Of a DNA stretch of 64,000 bases, positions 33,690 to 41,049 are shown one piece after another. The stretch's first letter is position 1. Each line of letters opens with the position of its first letter. Source of the DNA: Streptomyces sp. Root431 (lineage in GTDB: Bacteria > Actinomycetota > Actinomycetes > Streptomycetales > Streptomycetaceae); contig NZ_LMEI01000010.1 of the NCBI RefSeq assembly GCF_001426585.1, positions 273,976 to 337,975 on the forward strand. Direction: 5' to 3'. A program made the position numbers and the translations under genes. The notes under the pieces are model-generated. The model was given only the letters and a program-made list of their open reading frames with translations. It was not told the DNA's origin and searched no databases.

Positions 33690-36191
33690 GTGGTGACGTT
33701 CGCGCAGGCGCAGGAGCGCGCCGAGGAATGGATCAACGGCGACCTGCCGGCGTACCAGCACCGCGAGGTGCGGGTGCGGGAGTTCGAGCTGGGCTTCGTG
33801 GTCTGGGCGGAGGACCGCCAGGGCGGTCCGGTCTCGGACGGCGGGCGCCAGCGGCTGGTCATCGCACGGGACAGCGGCGAGGCCACGCTGTGGCCGGGGC
33901 TGCCCGTCGGCGAGGTGATCCGGCGGTACGAGGAGGAGTACGGGTCGCCGGAGGAGGCGGCCGCTCCGGCGGCGCCGCAGCCGGCCCGGATCGATCTGAA
34001 CCAGACGTCCTTCCTGCTGAGTCCGCCCGAGTGGCTGCAGGACGCGGCGGACAAGATCGGGCTGCCGCAGCGGCCGAACGCGTCGCAGGAGGGCGAGAGT
34101 TCGTCCGCGCCGGTGGACGACGCTTCGGACGCGGTGGCTTCGGTCCCGGTGCCGGATGCGGATGCGGTGGCTTCCGCTTCGGTGGCGGCTTCGGCCGGTG
34201 CCGGTGTGGATGAGCCGACGGCTCCGGTCGCGGCCGCTCCGGCGGCTCCCGCTGCTCCGGTGGCTCCGCCGGTTCCGCCCGCTCCCGTACCCACTCCGAC
34301 CCCGATCCCGACCCCCGCTCCCGCTCCCGCGGCGAGTCCGTGGGCTGACGCGAACGCGAGTTCCGGTGGTGCGGACGGGGCGGTGCCGTTGCCCGCGACC
34401 GTGTTCGCGCCGCCGCTGTCGGGGACGGACGACGAGGACACCCCGCCCCCGTTGGTGGGTGCCGACGCGCCGACCGCCCTGATGAAGGGGGGCAGCGCGC
34501 TGCCCCCGACCGCGGTGGCCCCGCGGCTCGACCCGGCCGCGCCGCCGCCGTCGGCTCCGGTGGCGCCCCCGGCCCAGCCCGTGCCCCCGGCCCAGCCCGT
34601 GCCCCCGGCCCAGCCCGCGCCGCCGGTTCCGCCGGTGCAGGCGGGCGGGCCCGGTGTGCCGCCGCCTCCGCCGCCCGCGCCCCGCGCGCCGGGTGCCGGG
34701 GACATCGCGGACGCCGCGACGAGCAAGGCCGCGCTGCCGCCGAAGAGCGGGCGCGGTCCGGCGACGCCGCCTCCGCCGCCGGGCGCGCCGGGCGTGCCCG
34801 GCGGGTCGGGCGCCCCCGCGTACGTACCGACGCAGCTGGTCTCGCAGCTGGGGCCCGAGGGGCTCCAGCCTCCCGGTCCCCCCGGTCCCCCCGGTCCTCC
34901 CGGTCCGCCGACCCCTCCCGGTCCGCCGACGCCGCCGCAGCCCGTGCACCAGGCGGCGACGATGCTGGCGCACCCGGGTCAGGGTGGTCCGGGCGCGCCT
35001 CCGCCGCCCCCGCCGCCGCCGCCGGGCGTGCCCGGCGGGACGCCCGCGGGCGGTATCGCGCACGCGGCCACGATGCTGGCGCACCCCGGTCCGGGTGGTC
35101 CGGCGATGGCGCCGCCTCCGGGTCCGCCGGCTCCGCCGCCGCCGGTTTCCGGTGGGCAGACGCCGCCGCCCGGTCCCGGGCCGGTGCCTCCGGCGTACGG
35201 GTATCCGCAGCCGGCGGGTCAGCCGACGGTCGGTCCCGGCTACCAGGCGGTGCTGCGCTACCGCGCGCCCGACGGTTCCGAGGCGCAGATCATCCGGCGT
35301 TCGGCGCCGGGCACCCCGCATCCGGAGTGGCAGATCCTGCACGAGCTGCGCGCGATGAACGTGCCGCCGCAGCAGGTGCTCGAACTGCACACGGAGCTGG
35401 AGTCCTGTGAGCTGCCGGGCGGTTACTGCGCGCGGATGATTCGGGAGACGTGGCCGCAGGCGCGGATCACGAGCATCGCCCCGTACGGCCGTGATCACGC
35501 GGGCCGGCAGCAGGGCATGCGGCAACTCCTCACCCATCAGGGTGAGTTGCACCAGGTCGCGGACGGCCCGGCGCGTCCGGCGCCGGTGCGGGCTCCGCTG
35601 CCGCAGGTGCAGCCGGCGCCGCCGGTCCCGCCGGAGGCGATCGCGCAGGAGCTGGCGGGGGCGTTCGGTCCCGGCATCCTCCGCTTCGACCAGCACGCGG
35701 TGTCCCGGCAGGGCGTCCCGGAGCTGGTGGCGCGGACGCTGGTGTGGGCGGGGCTGCCGGCGGACTTCGGTCCGTTCTTCTGGGCGCAGCCCGCCGTGCC
35801 GGTGGTGCCGACGCTCGCGGAGCTGGCGGCGCAGCGGCAGGTGCAGCCGGCGCCGGACGCGAGCTCGTACCTGGTGCTCGGTTCGGACTTCGGGCGGGCG
35901 ATCTGCGTCCAGTACGGGACCGCGCACATCGTGGCGGTGCCGGTGGAAGCCGGTCCGGGCGGGCAGTCGGTGCCGCCGCAGTTCGTGAACTCGGGGCTGC
36001 CGGAGTTCACGCGCTCGATGGCGCTGCTCGGCCGGATGTGGCGGCTGCGCTTCGGGCTCAACCCGGAGCAGGCGGGCCGCTGGACGGTCGACTTCCAGGC
36101 GCAGTTGGCGATGCTGGACCCGGCGGCGCTGTCGTCGCCGGAGAACTGGTGGTCCGTGCTGCTCGAGCAGATGTGGGACGGCCTTCTGTAG
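33690..36191 (+). CDS. Imm35 - proline-rich - XOO_2897-like deaminase - SUKH-4 fusion protein
   Basis: 833 residues from GTG 33690 (GTG 33693 is alternative). Residues 1-85 fit the YrhB/Imm35 domain (AQERAEEWINGDLPAY, FVVWAEDRQGG). Residues ~95-515 are an extremely Pro/Ala/Gly-rich linker. Residues ~517-625 contain a deaminase-like module with HxE (H544-P-E546) and TELESCELPGGYC (C573, C580), resembling the XOO_2897 nucleic-acid deaminase family. Residues ~640-833 (LRFDQHAVSRQGVPELVART ... ENWWSVLLEQMWDG) fit SUKH-4. The gene follows the WHH-SUKH gene by 7 bases. A toxin-like domain sits between two immunity-type domains. No secretion signal is seen. Domain names are from pattern recognition. 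Confidence 0.78.
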   Translation: MVTFAQAQERAEEWINGDLPAYQHREVRVREFELGFVVWAEDRQGGPVSDGGRQRLVIARDSGEATLWPGLPVGEVIRRYEEEYGSPEEAAAPAAPQPARIDLNQTSFLLSPPEWLQDAADKIGLPQRPNASQEGESSSAPVDDASDAVASVPVPDADAVASASVAASAGAGVDEPTAPVAAAPAAPAAPVAPPVPPAPVPTPTPIPTPAPAPAASPWADANASSGGADGAVPLPATVFAPPLSGTDDEDTPPPLVGADAPTALMKGGSALPPTAVAPRLDPAAPPPSAPVAPPAQPVPPAQPVPPAQPAPPVPPVQAGGPGVPPPPPPAPRAPGAGDIADAATSKAALPPKSGRGPATPPPPPGAPGVPGGSGAPAYVPTQLVSQLGPEGLQPPGPPGPPGPPGPPTPPGPPTPPQPVHQAATMLAHPGQGGPGAPPPPPPPPPGVPGGTPAGGIAHAATMLAHPGPGGPAMAPPPGPPAPPPPVSGGQTPPPGPGPVPPAYGYPQPAGQPTVGPGYQAVLRYRAPDGSEAQIIRRSAPGTPHPEWQILHELRAMNVPPQQVLELHTELESCELPGGYCARMIRETWPQARITSIAPYGRDHAGRQQGMRQLLTHQGELHQVADGPARPAPVRAPLPQVQPAPPVPPEAIAQELAGAFGPGILRFDQHAVSRQGVPELVARTLVWAGLPADFGPFFWAQPAVPVVPTLAELAAQRQVQPAPDASSYLVLGSDFGRAICVQYGTAHIVAVPVEAGPGGQSVPPQFVNSGLPEFTRSMALLGRMWRLRFGLNPEQAGRWTVDFQAQLAMLDPAALSSPENWWSVLLEQMWDGLL

Positions 36192-36229
36192 GTCCTTCTG
36201 TAGGTACTTCTGTAGGCACAGTAGGCACA
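36182..36229 (+). repeat. Tandem short repeats at the stop codon of the SUKH-4 fusion gene
   Basis: Three copies of a 12-base unit CCTTCTGTAGGT (36182-36193, 36194-36205, 36206-36217 with two changes) are followed by two overlapping copies of GTAGGCACA (36212-36220, 36221-36229). The gene's TAG stop lies in the first unit and is repeated in each. Confidence 0.9.
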
Positions 36230-36247
36230 GTTGGACAGAATGTGATG

Positions 36248-36284
36248 AAAGGCGCTCGACGTGTATCCACGTTGGGCGCCTTTT
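36248..36284 (+). terminator. Intrinsic terminator after the SUKH-4 fusion gene
   Basis: A stem AAAGGCGC ... GCGCCTTTT with an inner ACGTG/CACGT pairing, ending in four T residues. It separates the deaminase/SUKH unit from the coiled-coil gene. Confidence 0.85.
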
Positions 36285-36348
36285 GTCCGTTCTGATGGCG
36301 CATCCTGGACGTTCGGGCCGTTGGGGTCACAGGGAAGGGGCGTCAGGG

Positions 36349-37272
36349 ATGAATTTCGCTGTCGGACGGGGGCGCGGATACCGCCCCGAGCAGGTCGACC
36401 GGCACCTTGCCGCGCTCTCCGAAGAGAGGGACGGGGCGTGGGAGCGGGCGGCGCGGCTCACCGTCCTCGCGAAAGACATGGAGGCGGAGGCGGCGCGGCT
36501 GCGCGAGGCCGTGGAGGCGCTCGAACCGCAGCGGTACGAGGCGCTGAGTGACCGGGCCCGGAAGATCCTGGCGATGGCCGAGGAGGAGGACGAGACGCTC
36601 GTCCGCGCCGCGGAGGCCGAGGCGCAGGCCCTCGCGGAGGCGGCCGATGCGGCGGGCCGGGAGGCGACGGAGTCGGCCCGGGCGTACGCGGAGGGCGTCC
36701 GGACGGCGGCCGAGTCGGCGGCCCGCGCGACCCTGACGACCGCGCGCGAGCGGGCCGAGGAGCTGGCGACGGACGCGGGCCGTGAGGCAGAGGAGCAGCG
36801 GTCCGCGGCGCGGGAGGTCTTCGAGGAGACCGAGCACCGGGCGGCGGAGCTCCTCGCGGAGCAGCGCGCCGAGCAGACGGCCGTACGGGACGAGGCCGAG
36901 CGCACGGCGGAGGGCAAGGCGGCCGACCTGGACGCGCGCCACGAGGAGCTGGTGGCCGCCGGGGAGCAGCGGCTCGCGGAGGCGCAGCGTGCCCTGGCGG
37001 AGACCGAGGAGCAGGCCCGGCACGGCCAGGAGGACGCGGAGGCGCGCGCGGAGGAGGTGCTCGCCGAGGCCCGGATGAAGGGGGAGCGGGCCGAGCGCGA
37101 GACGGAGCGGGTGCTGCGGGAGCACGAGGAGGCCCGGGACGAGATCCACGGGCACATGGAGCACATCCGGAACTCGCTCGCGGCACTGACGGGGCGGGTG
37201 GCGCCGCCGGCGCCGGAGGACGACGGCGAGTCCTCCGCCCCTGACTCTCAACAGGGGCCGGACGCCGGGTAA
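36349..37272 (+). CDS. Long coiled-coil, DivIVA-like protein
   Basis: 307 residues, almost entirely alpha-helical Glu/Ala/Arg-rich heptads from ~20 to ~285. The N terminus (NFAVGRGRGYRPEQVDRHLA) resembles the DivIVA/Wag31 membrane-binding start, with GYRPEQVD in place of the usual GY.xxEVD. Streptomyces encodes several such cytoskeletal coiled-coil proteins, often mis-annotated as cellulose-binding. The ATG at 36349 follows a GGGAAGGGG stretch. It may scaffold polar or envelope proteins; no partner is evident. It is separated from the preceding unit by a terminator. The C-terminal 25 residues are Pro/Asp/Ser-rich and disordered. Confidence 0.82.
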   Translation: MNFAVGRGRGYRPEQVDRHLAALSEERDGAWERAARLTVLAKDMEAEAARLREAVEALEPQRYEALSDRARKILAMAEEEDETLVRAAEAEAQALAEAADAAGREATESARAYAEGVRTAAESAARATLTTARERAEELATDAGREAEEQRSAAREVFEETEHRAAELLAEQRAEQTAVRDEAERTAEGKAADLDARHEELVAAGEQRLAEAQRALAETEEQARHGQEDAEARAEEVLAEARMKGERAERETERVLREHEEARDEIHGHMEHIRNSLAALTGRVAPPAPEDDGESSAPDSQQGPDAG

Positions 37273-37316
37273 TTCGGCTCGCAGGGGTTCGGACGGCCGG
37301 ACTAGTGTTCCCCTCC

Positions 37317-37715
37317 ATGTATCTGAAGCTGACCGCCGTCACGCTCGACTGCGCCGACCCTCTGGCCCTGGCCGACTTCTACCACCGGGCCACCGGCCTG
37401 CCGCTCCACGAGCGGTCGGACGCCGAGTTCGCGGGCCTCGCCCGGGGGCCGGGGGCGTCCGGCCTCTTCCTGGGCTTCCAGCGGGTCGACGGCTACCGGG
37501 CCCCGACCTGGCCGGGCCGGGACGTGCCGCAGCAGCTGCACCTCGACTTCGACGTCGACGACCTGGACGAGGCGGCGGCCCGGCTCGTGGAGTGGGGCGC
37601 GACCGTGCCCGCCGACCAGCCCCGCCCCGACCTGTGGCGCGTCGTCCTGGACCCGGCCGGGCACCCGTTCTGCCTCACGCTGCCGCGCAAGCCCGAGGAG
37701 CCCGCGGAGTCGTAA
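37317..37715 (+). CDS. VOC (glyoxalase/bleomycin-resistance) family protein
   Basis: 132 residues with the paired beta-alpha-beta-beta-beta modules of the VOC superfamily: KLTAVTLDCADPLALADFYH and QQLHLDFDVDDLDEAAARLVEWGA, ending LDPAGHPFCLT. The ATG at 37317 has no ribosome site, but TAGTGT lies at 37303-37308 with 8 bases to the ATG, suggesting a leaderless transcript. A GTG at 37305 is a less likely start. The substrate is unknown. The stop lies inside a tandem 18-base repeat shared with the convergent gene. Confidence 0.85.
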   Translation: MYLKLTAVTLDCADPLALADFYHRATGLPLHERSDAEFAGLARGPGASGLFLGFQRVDGYRAPTWPGRDVPQQLHLDFDVDDLDEAAARLVEWGATVPADQPRPDLWRVVLDPAGHPFCLTLPRKPEEPAES

Positions 37716-37746
37716 GGGCCCTAGGAGCCGTAAGGGCCCTAGGGGG
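37711..37746. repeat. Tandem 18-base duplication containing both convergent stop codons
   Basis: CGTAAGGGCCCTAGG occurs at 37711-37725 and again at 37729-37743. The TAA of the VOC gene is in copy one (37713-37715) and the stop of the minus-strand gene (CTA, 37739-37741) is in copy two; each copy contains both triplets. Confidence 0.9.
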
Positions 37747-38608
37747 TGCGTTCGAGCAGCGCGAGGCCGAGTTCGCTGGCCCGGTAGTAGACCTCGCGCC
37801 GGTACCGGTGCCCGGTCACGAGGCCCGCGTCGCGGAGCACCGCGAGGTGCTGGGAGACCGCGCCGGGGCTCAGTCCGGTCTGCCGGGCGAGACCGGTGGT
37901 CGTGGTCGGGGTGCTCGTACGGCCGAGGAGCCCGGCGCGGCTGCGCCCGAGGAGCCGCGCGAGCCCGTCGCCCGGCTCCGCCCGCCGCTCCCACAGGGTG
38001 CCGACGCCGCGCGAGGGATAGACCAGGCAGGGCGGGGTGCCGTTCCGGCCGGGCCCGGCGGGCCGCCCGGGGAGCAGGACGCAGCGGGCCGTGAACGCAC
38101 TCGGGGCGAGGGTGATCCCGCCCCCGTCCAGGGTGAGCCGGCCGACGGGCGGGCCCGTCCAGCTCAGCCGGTCGTCCGACCACCGCAGGCTCGGGTGGAG
38201 GTGGGCGAAGACCTCCTGGATGCCGTCCTCGGCGAGCTGCCGCGTGCGGTAGGCCAGGTCGGCCTCCAGGACGGCCCGTATCCGGGGCCAGTGCGGGCGT
38301 ACCCCCGCCTCCCACCAGGCGAGAACGGGCGCGACGCGCTCGGGCCGCTCCGTGAGGGCGGCGAGCTCCTCCTCGATCTCGGCGAGCGGGCAGCGCGGGG
38401 GAGGGGCGAGGGCTTCGAGCTCGGCCAGGTGCGGGAGCAGGTCGGTGCGCTCCCGGCCGACCGTCAACGCCTGTTTGATCCAGGGGAGATGGAGGGCGTG
38501 ACGCCCGGGGTCGGCGCTGGCCCGCAGGGCGGCGATCGTCTCCCACAGCGGCGACACGGCGAACCGGAGCTGTGCCAGGTCGTCGACCCCGAACCGTATG
38601 TCTCCCAC
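37739..38608 (-). CDS. ArsR-type HTH regulator (DUF5937-like)
   Basis: 289 residues. The N-terminal ~200 residues form a domain of the DUF5937 type (DIRFGVDDLAQLRFAVSPLW). The C-terminal ~75 residues carry a winged HTH (LARQTGLSPGAVSQHLAVLR DAGLV then RREVYYRASE). The start is GTG 38608 with GAGGGGG upstream. The gene is divergent from an MFS transporter with only 70 bases between starts, so it probably regulates that exporter. On the minus strand TTTAGT/TAGTCT near 38642-38650 may be its -10. The ligand is unknown. Confidence 0.85.
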   Translation of the reverse strand: MGDIRFGVDDLAQLRFAVSPLWETIAALRASADPGRHALHLPWIKQALTVGRERTDLLPHLAELEALAPPPRCPLAEIEEELAALTERPERVAPVLAWWEAGVRPHWPRIRAVLEADLAYRTRQLAEDGIQEVFAHLHPSLRWSDDRLSWTGPPVGRLTLDGGGITLAPSAFTARCVLLPGRPAGPGRNGTPPCLVYPSRGVGTLWERRAEPGDGLARLLGRSRAGLLGRTSTPTTTTGLARQTGLSPGAVSQHLAVLRDAGLVTGHRYRREVYYRASELGLALLERTP

Positions 38609-38678
38609 CGGACCACGGACCCCCTCGTGAGCTTTTCGCCCAGACTAAAACAATGGCAGGGCCGGGCGGCGGCTGGTG

Positions 38679-40001
38679 ATGTTCGCCGACATGACCACCA
38701 CCACCGCCACCACCGCCGCCACCACCACCTCCCCCGGGTCCACTCCCCGCCCCCGGCTCTTCCGGCTGCCGGACTTCCGCAGGCTGTGGATCGGCGACAC
38801 CGTCAGCCAGGCGGGTGCGGCCGTCACCGCCCTCGCCCTGCCCCTCGTGGCGATCGGCCCGCTCGGCGCGTCCCCCTTCGAGGCGGGGCTGCTCGTGATG
38901 TGCGAGTACCTGGGCTTCCTGCTCCTCGGGCTGCCTGCCGGGGCCTGGGTGGACCGGATGCGCAGCCGCCGGGTCATGATCGCGGGGGATGTCGGCCGGG
39001 CCGCGCTCCTCGCGACCCTGCCGCTCGCCGCCTGGCTCGACGTCCTGACGTTGGCTCAGTTGTACGGCGTGGCCTTCGGGTTGTCCGTCCTGACGGCGTT
39101 CTTCGACATCGCGTACCAGAGCCAACTGCCCCGACTCGTCGACGAGGACCGGCTGGTGGAGGCGAACGTGGCCCTCGAAGCGTCCCGCACGGTCACGGCG
39201 GCCGGTGGTCCCGGCGCGGGCGGCGCGCTCGTCGCGGCGGTGACGGCCCCGGTGGCGCTCGCCGTCGACGCGCTCAGCTTCCTCGCCTCCGCGCTCCTGC
39301 TCTCCCGGATCCGCCGCCCCGACCCCAAGCCCGAGCCGCGTCCGGGGGCCCGGCTGCGGGACGAGATCGCCGAGGGGCTGCGGTTCGTGTTCCGCGACCG
39401 GCTGCTGCGGGCGCTGACGCTCACCGCCGCGATCTCCAACCTCTGTGGCACGATCGGCACGTCGATGCTTCTCGTGCTGCTGGCAGGGAAGTTGGGCCTG
39501 TCGCCGTTCCTGTGCGGGCTCGTGTTCACCGCGGAGGCGGTCGGCGGCTTCCTCGGCAGTCTGCTCACCACCAAGGTGGCCGCCCGTCTCGGCCAGGGGC
39601 GCGCGATGTGCGCCTCCGTGGTCGTCAGCGGGGCGCTCTGGCTGCTCGCGCTGCCGTTCTTCCACGCGGACTGGCGGTACGCCGTGGCCTGCGCGCTCCA
39701 GGGCCTCGGCTGGACCGCCTTCATGACCTTCAAGATCAGCTCGGTGGCCCTCCGCCAGCGCGTCACCCCCGCCCCCCTCCTCGGCCGCGTCACGGCCACC
39801 GTCCGCTTCGTCGTCTGGGGCGCCATGCCCCTGGGCGCCCTGGCGGGCGGCCTGCTCGGCGAGTACGCGGGCGTCCGTACGGCCCTGTGGACGGGCGGGG
39901 TGGGGGAACTCCTCGCGGTGATCCCGCTGTTGCCGGTGGCGCTGCGGGGTCGGCGGGGTCGGCGGGGCGCGGCTCCGGCCGATGCCGCTACGCGAGGGTG
40001 A
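38679..40001 (+). CDS. MFS transporter
   Basis: About 440 residues with ~12 membrane segments. After a Thr-rich N terminus the sequence reads FRRLWIGDTVSQAGAAVTAL, then loop 2-3 WVDRMRSRRVMIAGDVGR, typical of the drug:H+ antiporter MFS_3/enterobactin-exporter branch. The start is uncertain among GTG 38676, ATG 38679 and ATG 38691; no strong ribosome site is present. It is divergent from the ArsR/DUF5937 gene. The 3' end overlaps a decayed ATPase fragment on the other strand (39988-40001). The substrate is unknown; export of a toxic compound is the usual role. Confidence 0.88.
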   Translation: MFADMTTTTATTAATTTSPGSTPRPRLFRLPDFRRLWIGDTVSQAGAAVTALALPLVAIGPLGASPFEAGLLVMCEYLGFLLLGLPAGAWVDRMRSRRVMIAGDVGRAALLATLPLAAWLDVLTLAQLYGVAFGLSVLTAFFDIAYQSQLPRLVDEDRLVEANVALEASRTVTAAGGPGAGGALVAAVTAPVALAVDALSFLASALLLSRIRRPDPKPEPRPGARLRDEIAEGLRFVFRDRLLRALTLTAAISNLCGTIGTSMLLVLLAGKLGLSPFLCGLVFTAEAVGGFLGSLLTTKVAARLGQGRAMCASVVVSGALWLLALPFFHADWRYAVACALQGLGWTAFMTFKISSVALRQRVTPAPLLGRVTATVRFVVWGAMPLGALAGGLLGEYAGVRTALWTGGVGELLAVIPLLPVALRGRRGRRGAAPADAATRG

Positions 40002-40183
40002 ACTCCGCCCAGACCGTTTTCCCCGGCGCCCCGAGCCTCGGGCGCCACCCCCACCGGTCCGCGAGCCCGTCGACGAGCACCAGCCCCCGGCCGCCCTCCG
40101 CGAGCGCGTCGCCCGGCGTGGGCAGCCGCCCGGGCCTGGGTGGTACGCGCTCCGCGCGCGTAATCGGTCACCTCCACCCGCGT
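39988..40183 (-). pseudogene. Remnant of an RsbW-like ATP-binding (anti-sigma) protein
   Basis: On the minus strand 39990-40140 encodes GDALAEGGRGLVLVDGLADR followed by GAPGKTVWAEFTLA and a stop at 39988. This is the C-terminal G-box region of the small HATPase_c proteins abundant in Streptomyces. An upstream block TRVEVTDYARG (~40151-40183) is in a different frame, implying a frameshift near 40141-40150. The N-terminal half of the domain is absent, replaced by the promoter of the next gene. It is a truncated, frameshifted relic. No recognisable start exists. Confidence 0.7.
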
Positions 40184-40228
40184 ACAAGCCCTGCCTGTAC
40201 GCGCGGGGGGCGGCCTACGATCACGTCC

Positions 40229-41038
40229 ATGTCGATCTCCATATCCTCCCTCCCGGTACTCAGAGGCCGGGGCGGGGCCGTTCTGTCCGTCGATGACATC
40301 GGCCTCGTCCTGGACCTCCCACAAGAGCAGATCACCTTCACCCCCGACGGGTTGGGCCGGGTCCGCGCCGAGGGCAGCTCGGTTCTGATCGAGCTGCGGG
40401 CGCGGGCCGGGGAGACTCCCCGTGTCCATCGGATCGACGACGTGGACCCGACGGCGGCCGTCGCCCTCGCCGACGGGGTCAACGAGATCCTGGCGAAGCG
40501 GACGGACAGCGACGACGTCGACGGGGCTCCGTTCGCCCTGGTCCGTTCGCTCGCGCCCACCTGGCAGTCGAGGTTCCGTCGCCGGATGTGGCGGGGTGTG
40601 CTGGCGCACCTGCTGGTGCTCGTCGCCGTCTGCGTGGTGGCCGGCGTGCTGGGTGAGTGGATGCTGGTGCTCATCACCGTCCTGATCGGGGGCCTCGCCT
40701 GGCTGGGGCTGTGGGCGGGTCTGTTCGGCCTGCTCCGCGCGCGGCGGGAGCGCTGGCTGTTCCAGAACGGCGTCATGGTGACCGCCACTCCGGCCACGTC
40801 CCGAGGGGCGTACATCTACCCGGACGCGACCGGTACGTACCGCTGCCTGCTGCACAACGGGTTCGCCCCCGCGATCACCGTGTTCTACCCGCCGGAGGAC
40901 CCGGCGGACGCGATGGTGCCGAGCTCGCCGTTCCAGCACCTGCTGGACGGGGTCCTGGGCGTCGTCCTGGTCTTCTGCGGTGGCATCTTGACGCTCCTCT
41001 TCCCCGTGCTCGCGGCGATCTTCGTCTCCGCAGACTGA
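40229..41038 (+). CDS. Hypothetical two-pass membrane protein
   Basis: 269 residues from ATG 40229. TACGAT at 40216-40221 lies 7 bases upstream with no ribosome site, so the gene may be leaderless. The soluble N-terminal ~110 residues precede two closely spaced membrane helices (~125-165, VLAHLLVLVAVCVVAGVLGE...LGLWAGLFGLL), a central soluble part and a C-terminal hydrophobic segment (~240-268). No known domain is recognised. The convergent DHA2 exporter gene ends 12 bases beyond its stop. The function is unknown. Confidence 0.8.
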   Translation: MSISISSLPVLRGRGGAVLSVDDIGLVLDLPQEQITFTPDGLGRVRAEGSSVLIELRARAGETPRVHRIDDVDPTAAVALADGVNEILAKRTDSDDVDGAPFALVRSLAPTWQSRFRRRMWRGVLAHLLVLVAVCVVAGVLGEWMLVLITVLIGGLAWLGLWAGLFGLLRARRERWLFQNGVMVTATPATSRGAYIYPDATGTYRCLLHNGFAPAITVFYPPEDPADAMVPSSPFQHLLDGVLGVVLVFCGGILTLLFPVLAAIFVSAD

Positions 41039-41049
41039 CGCCGCCCCCG

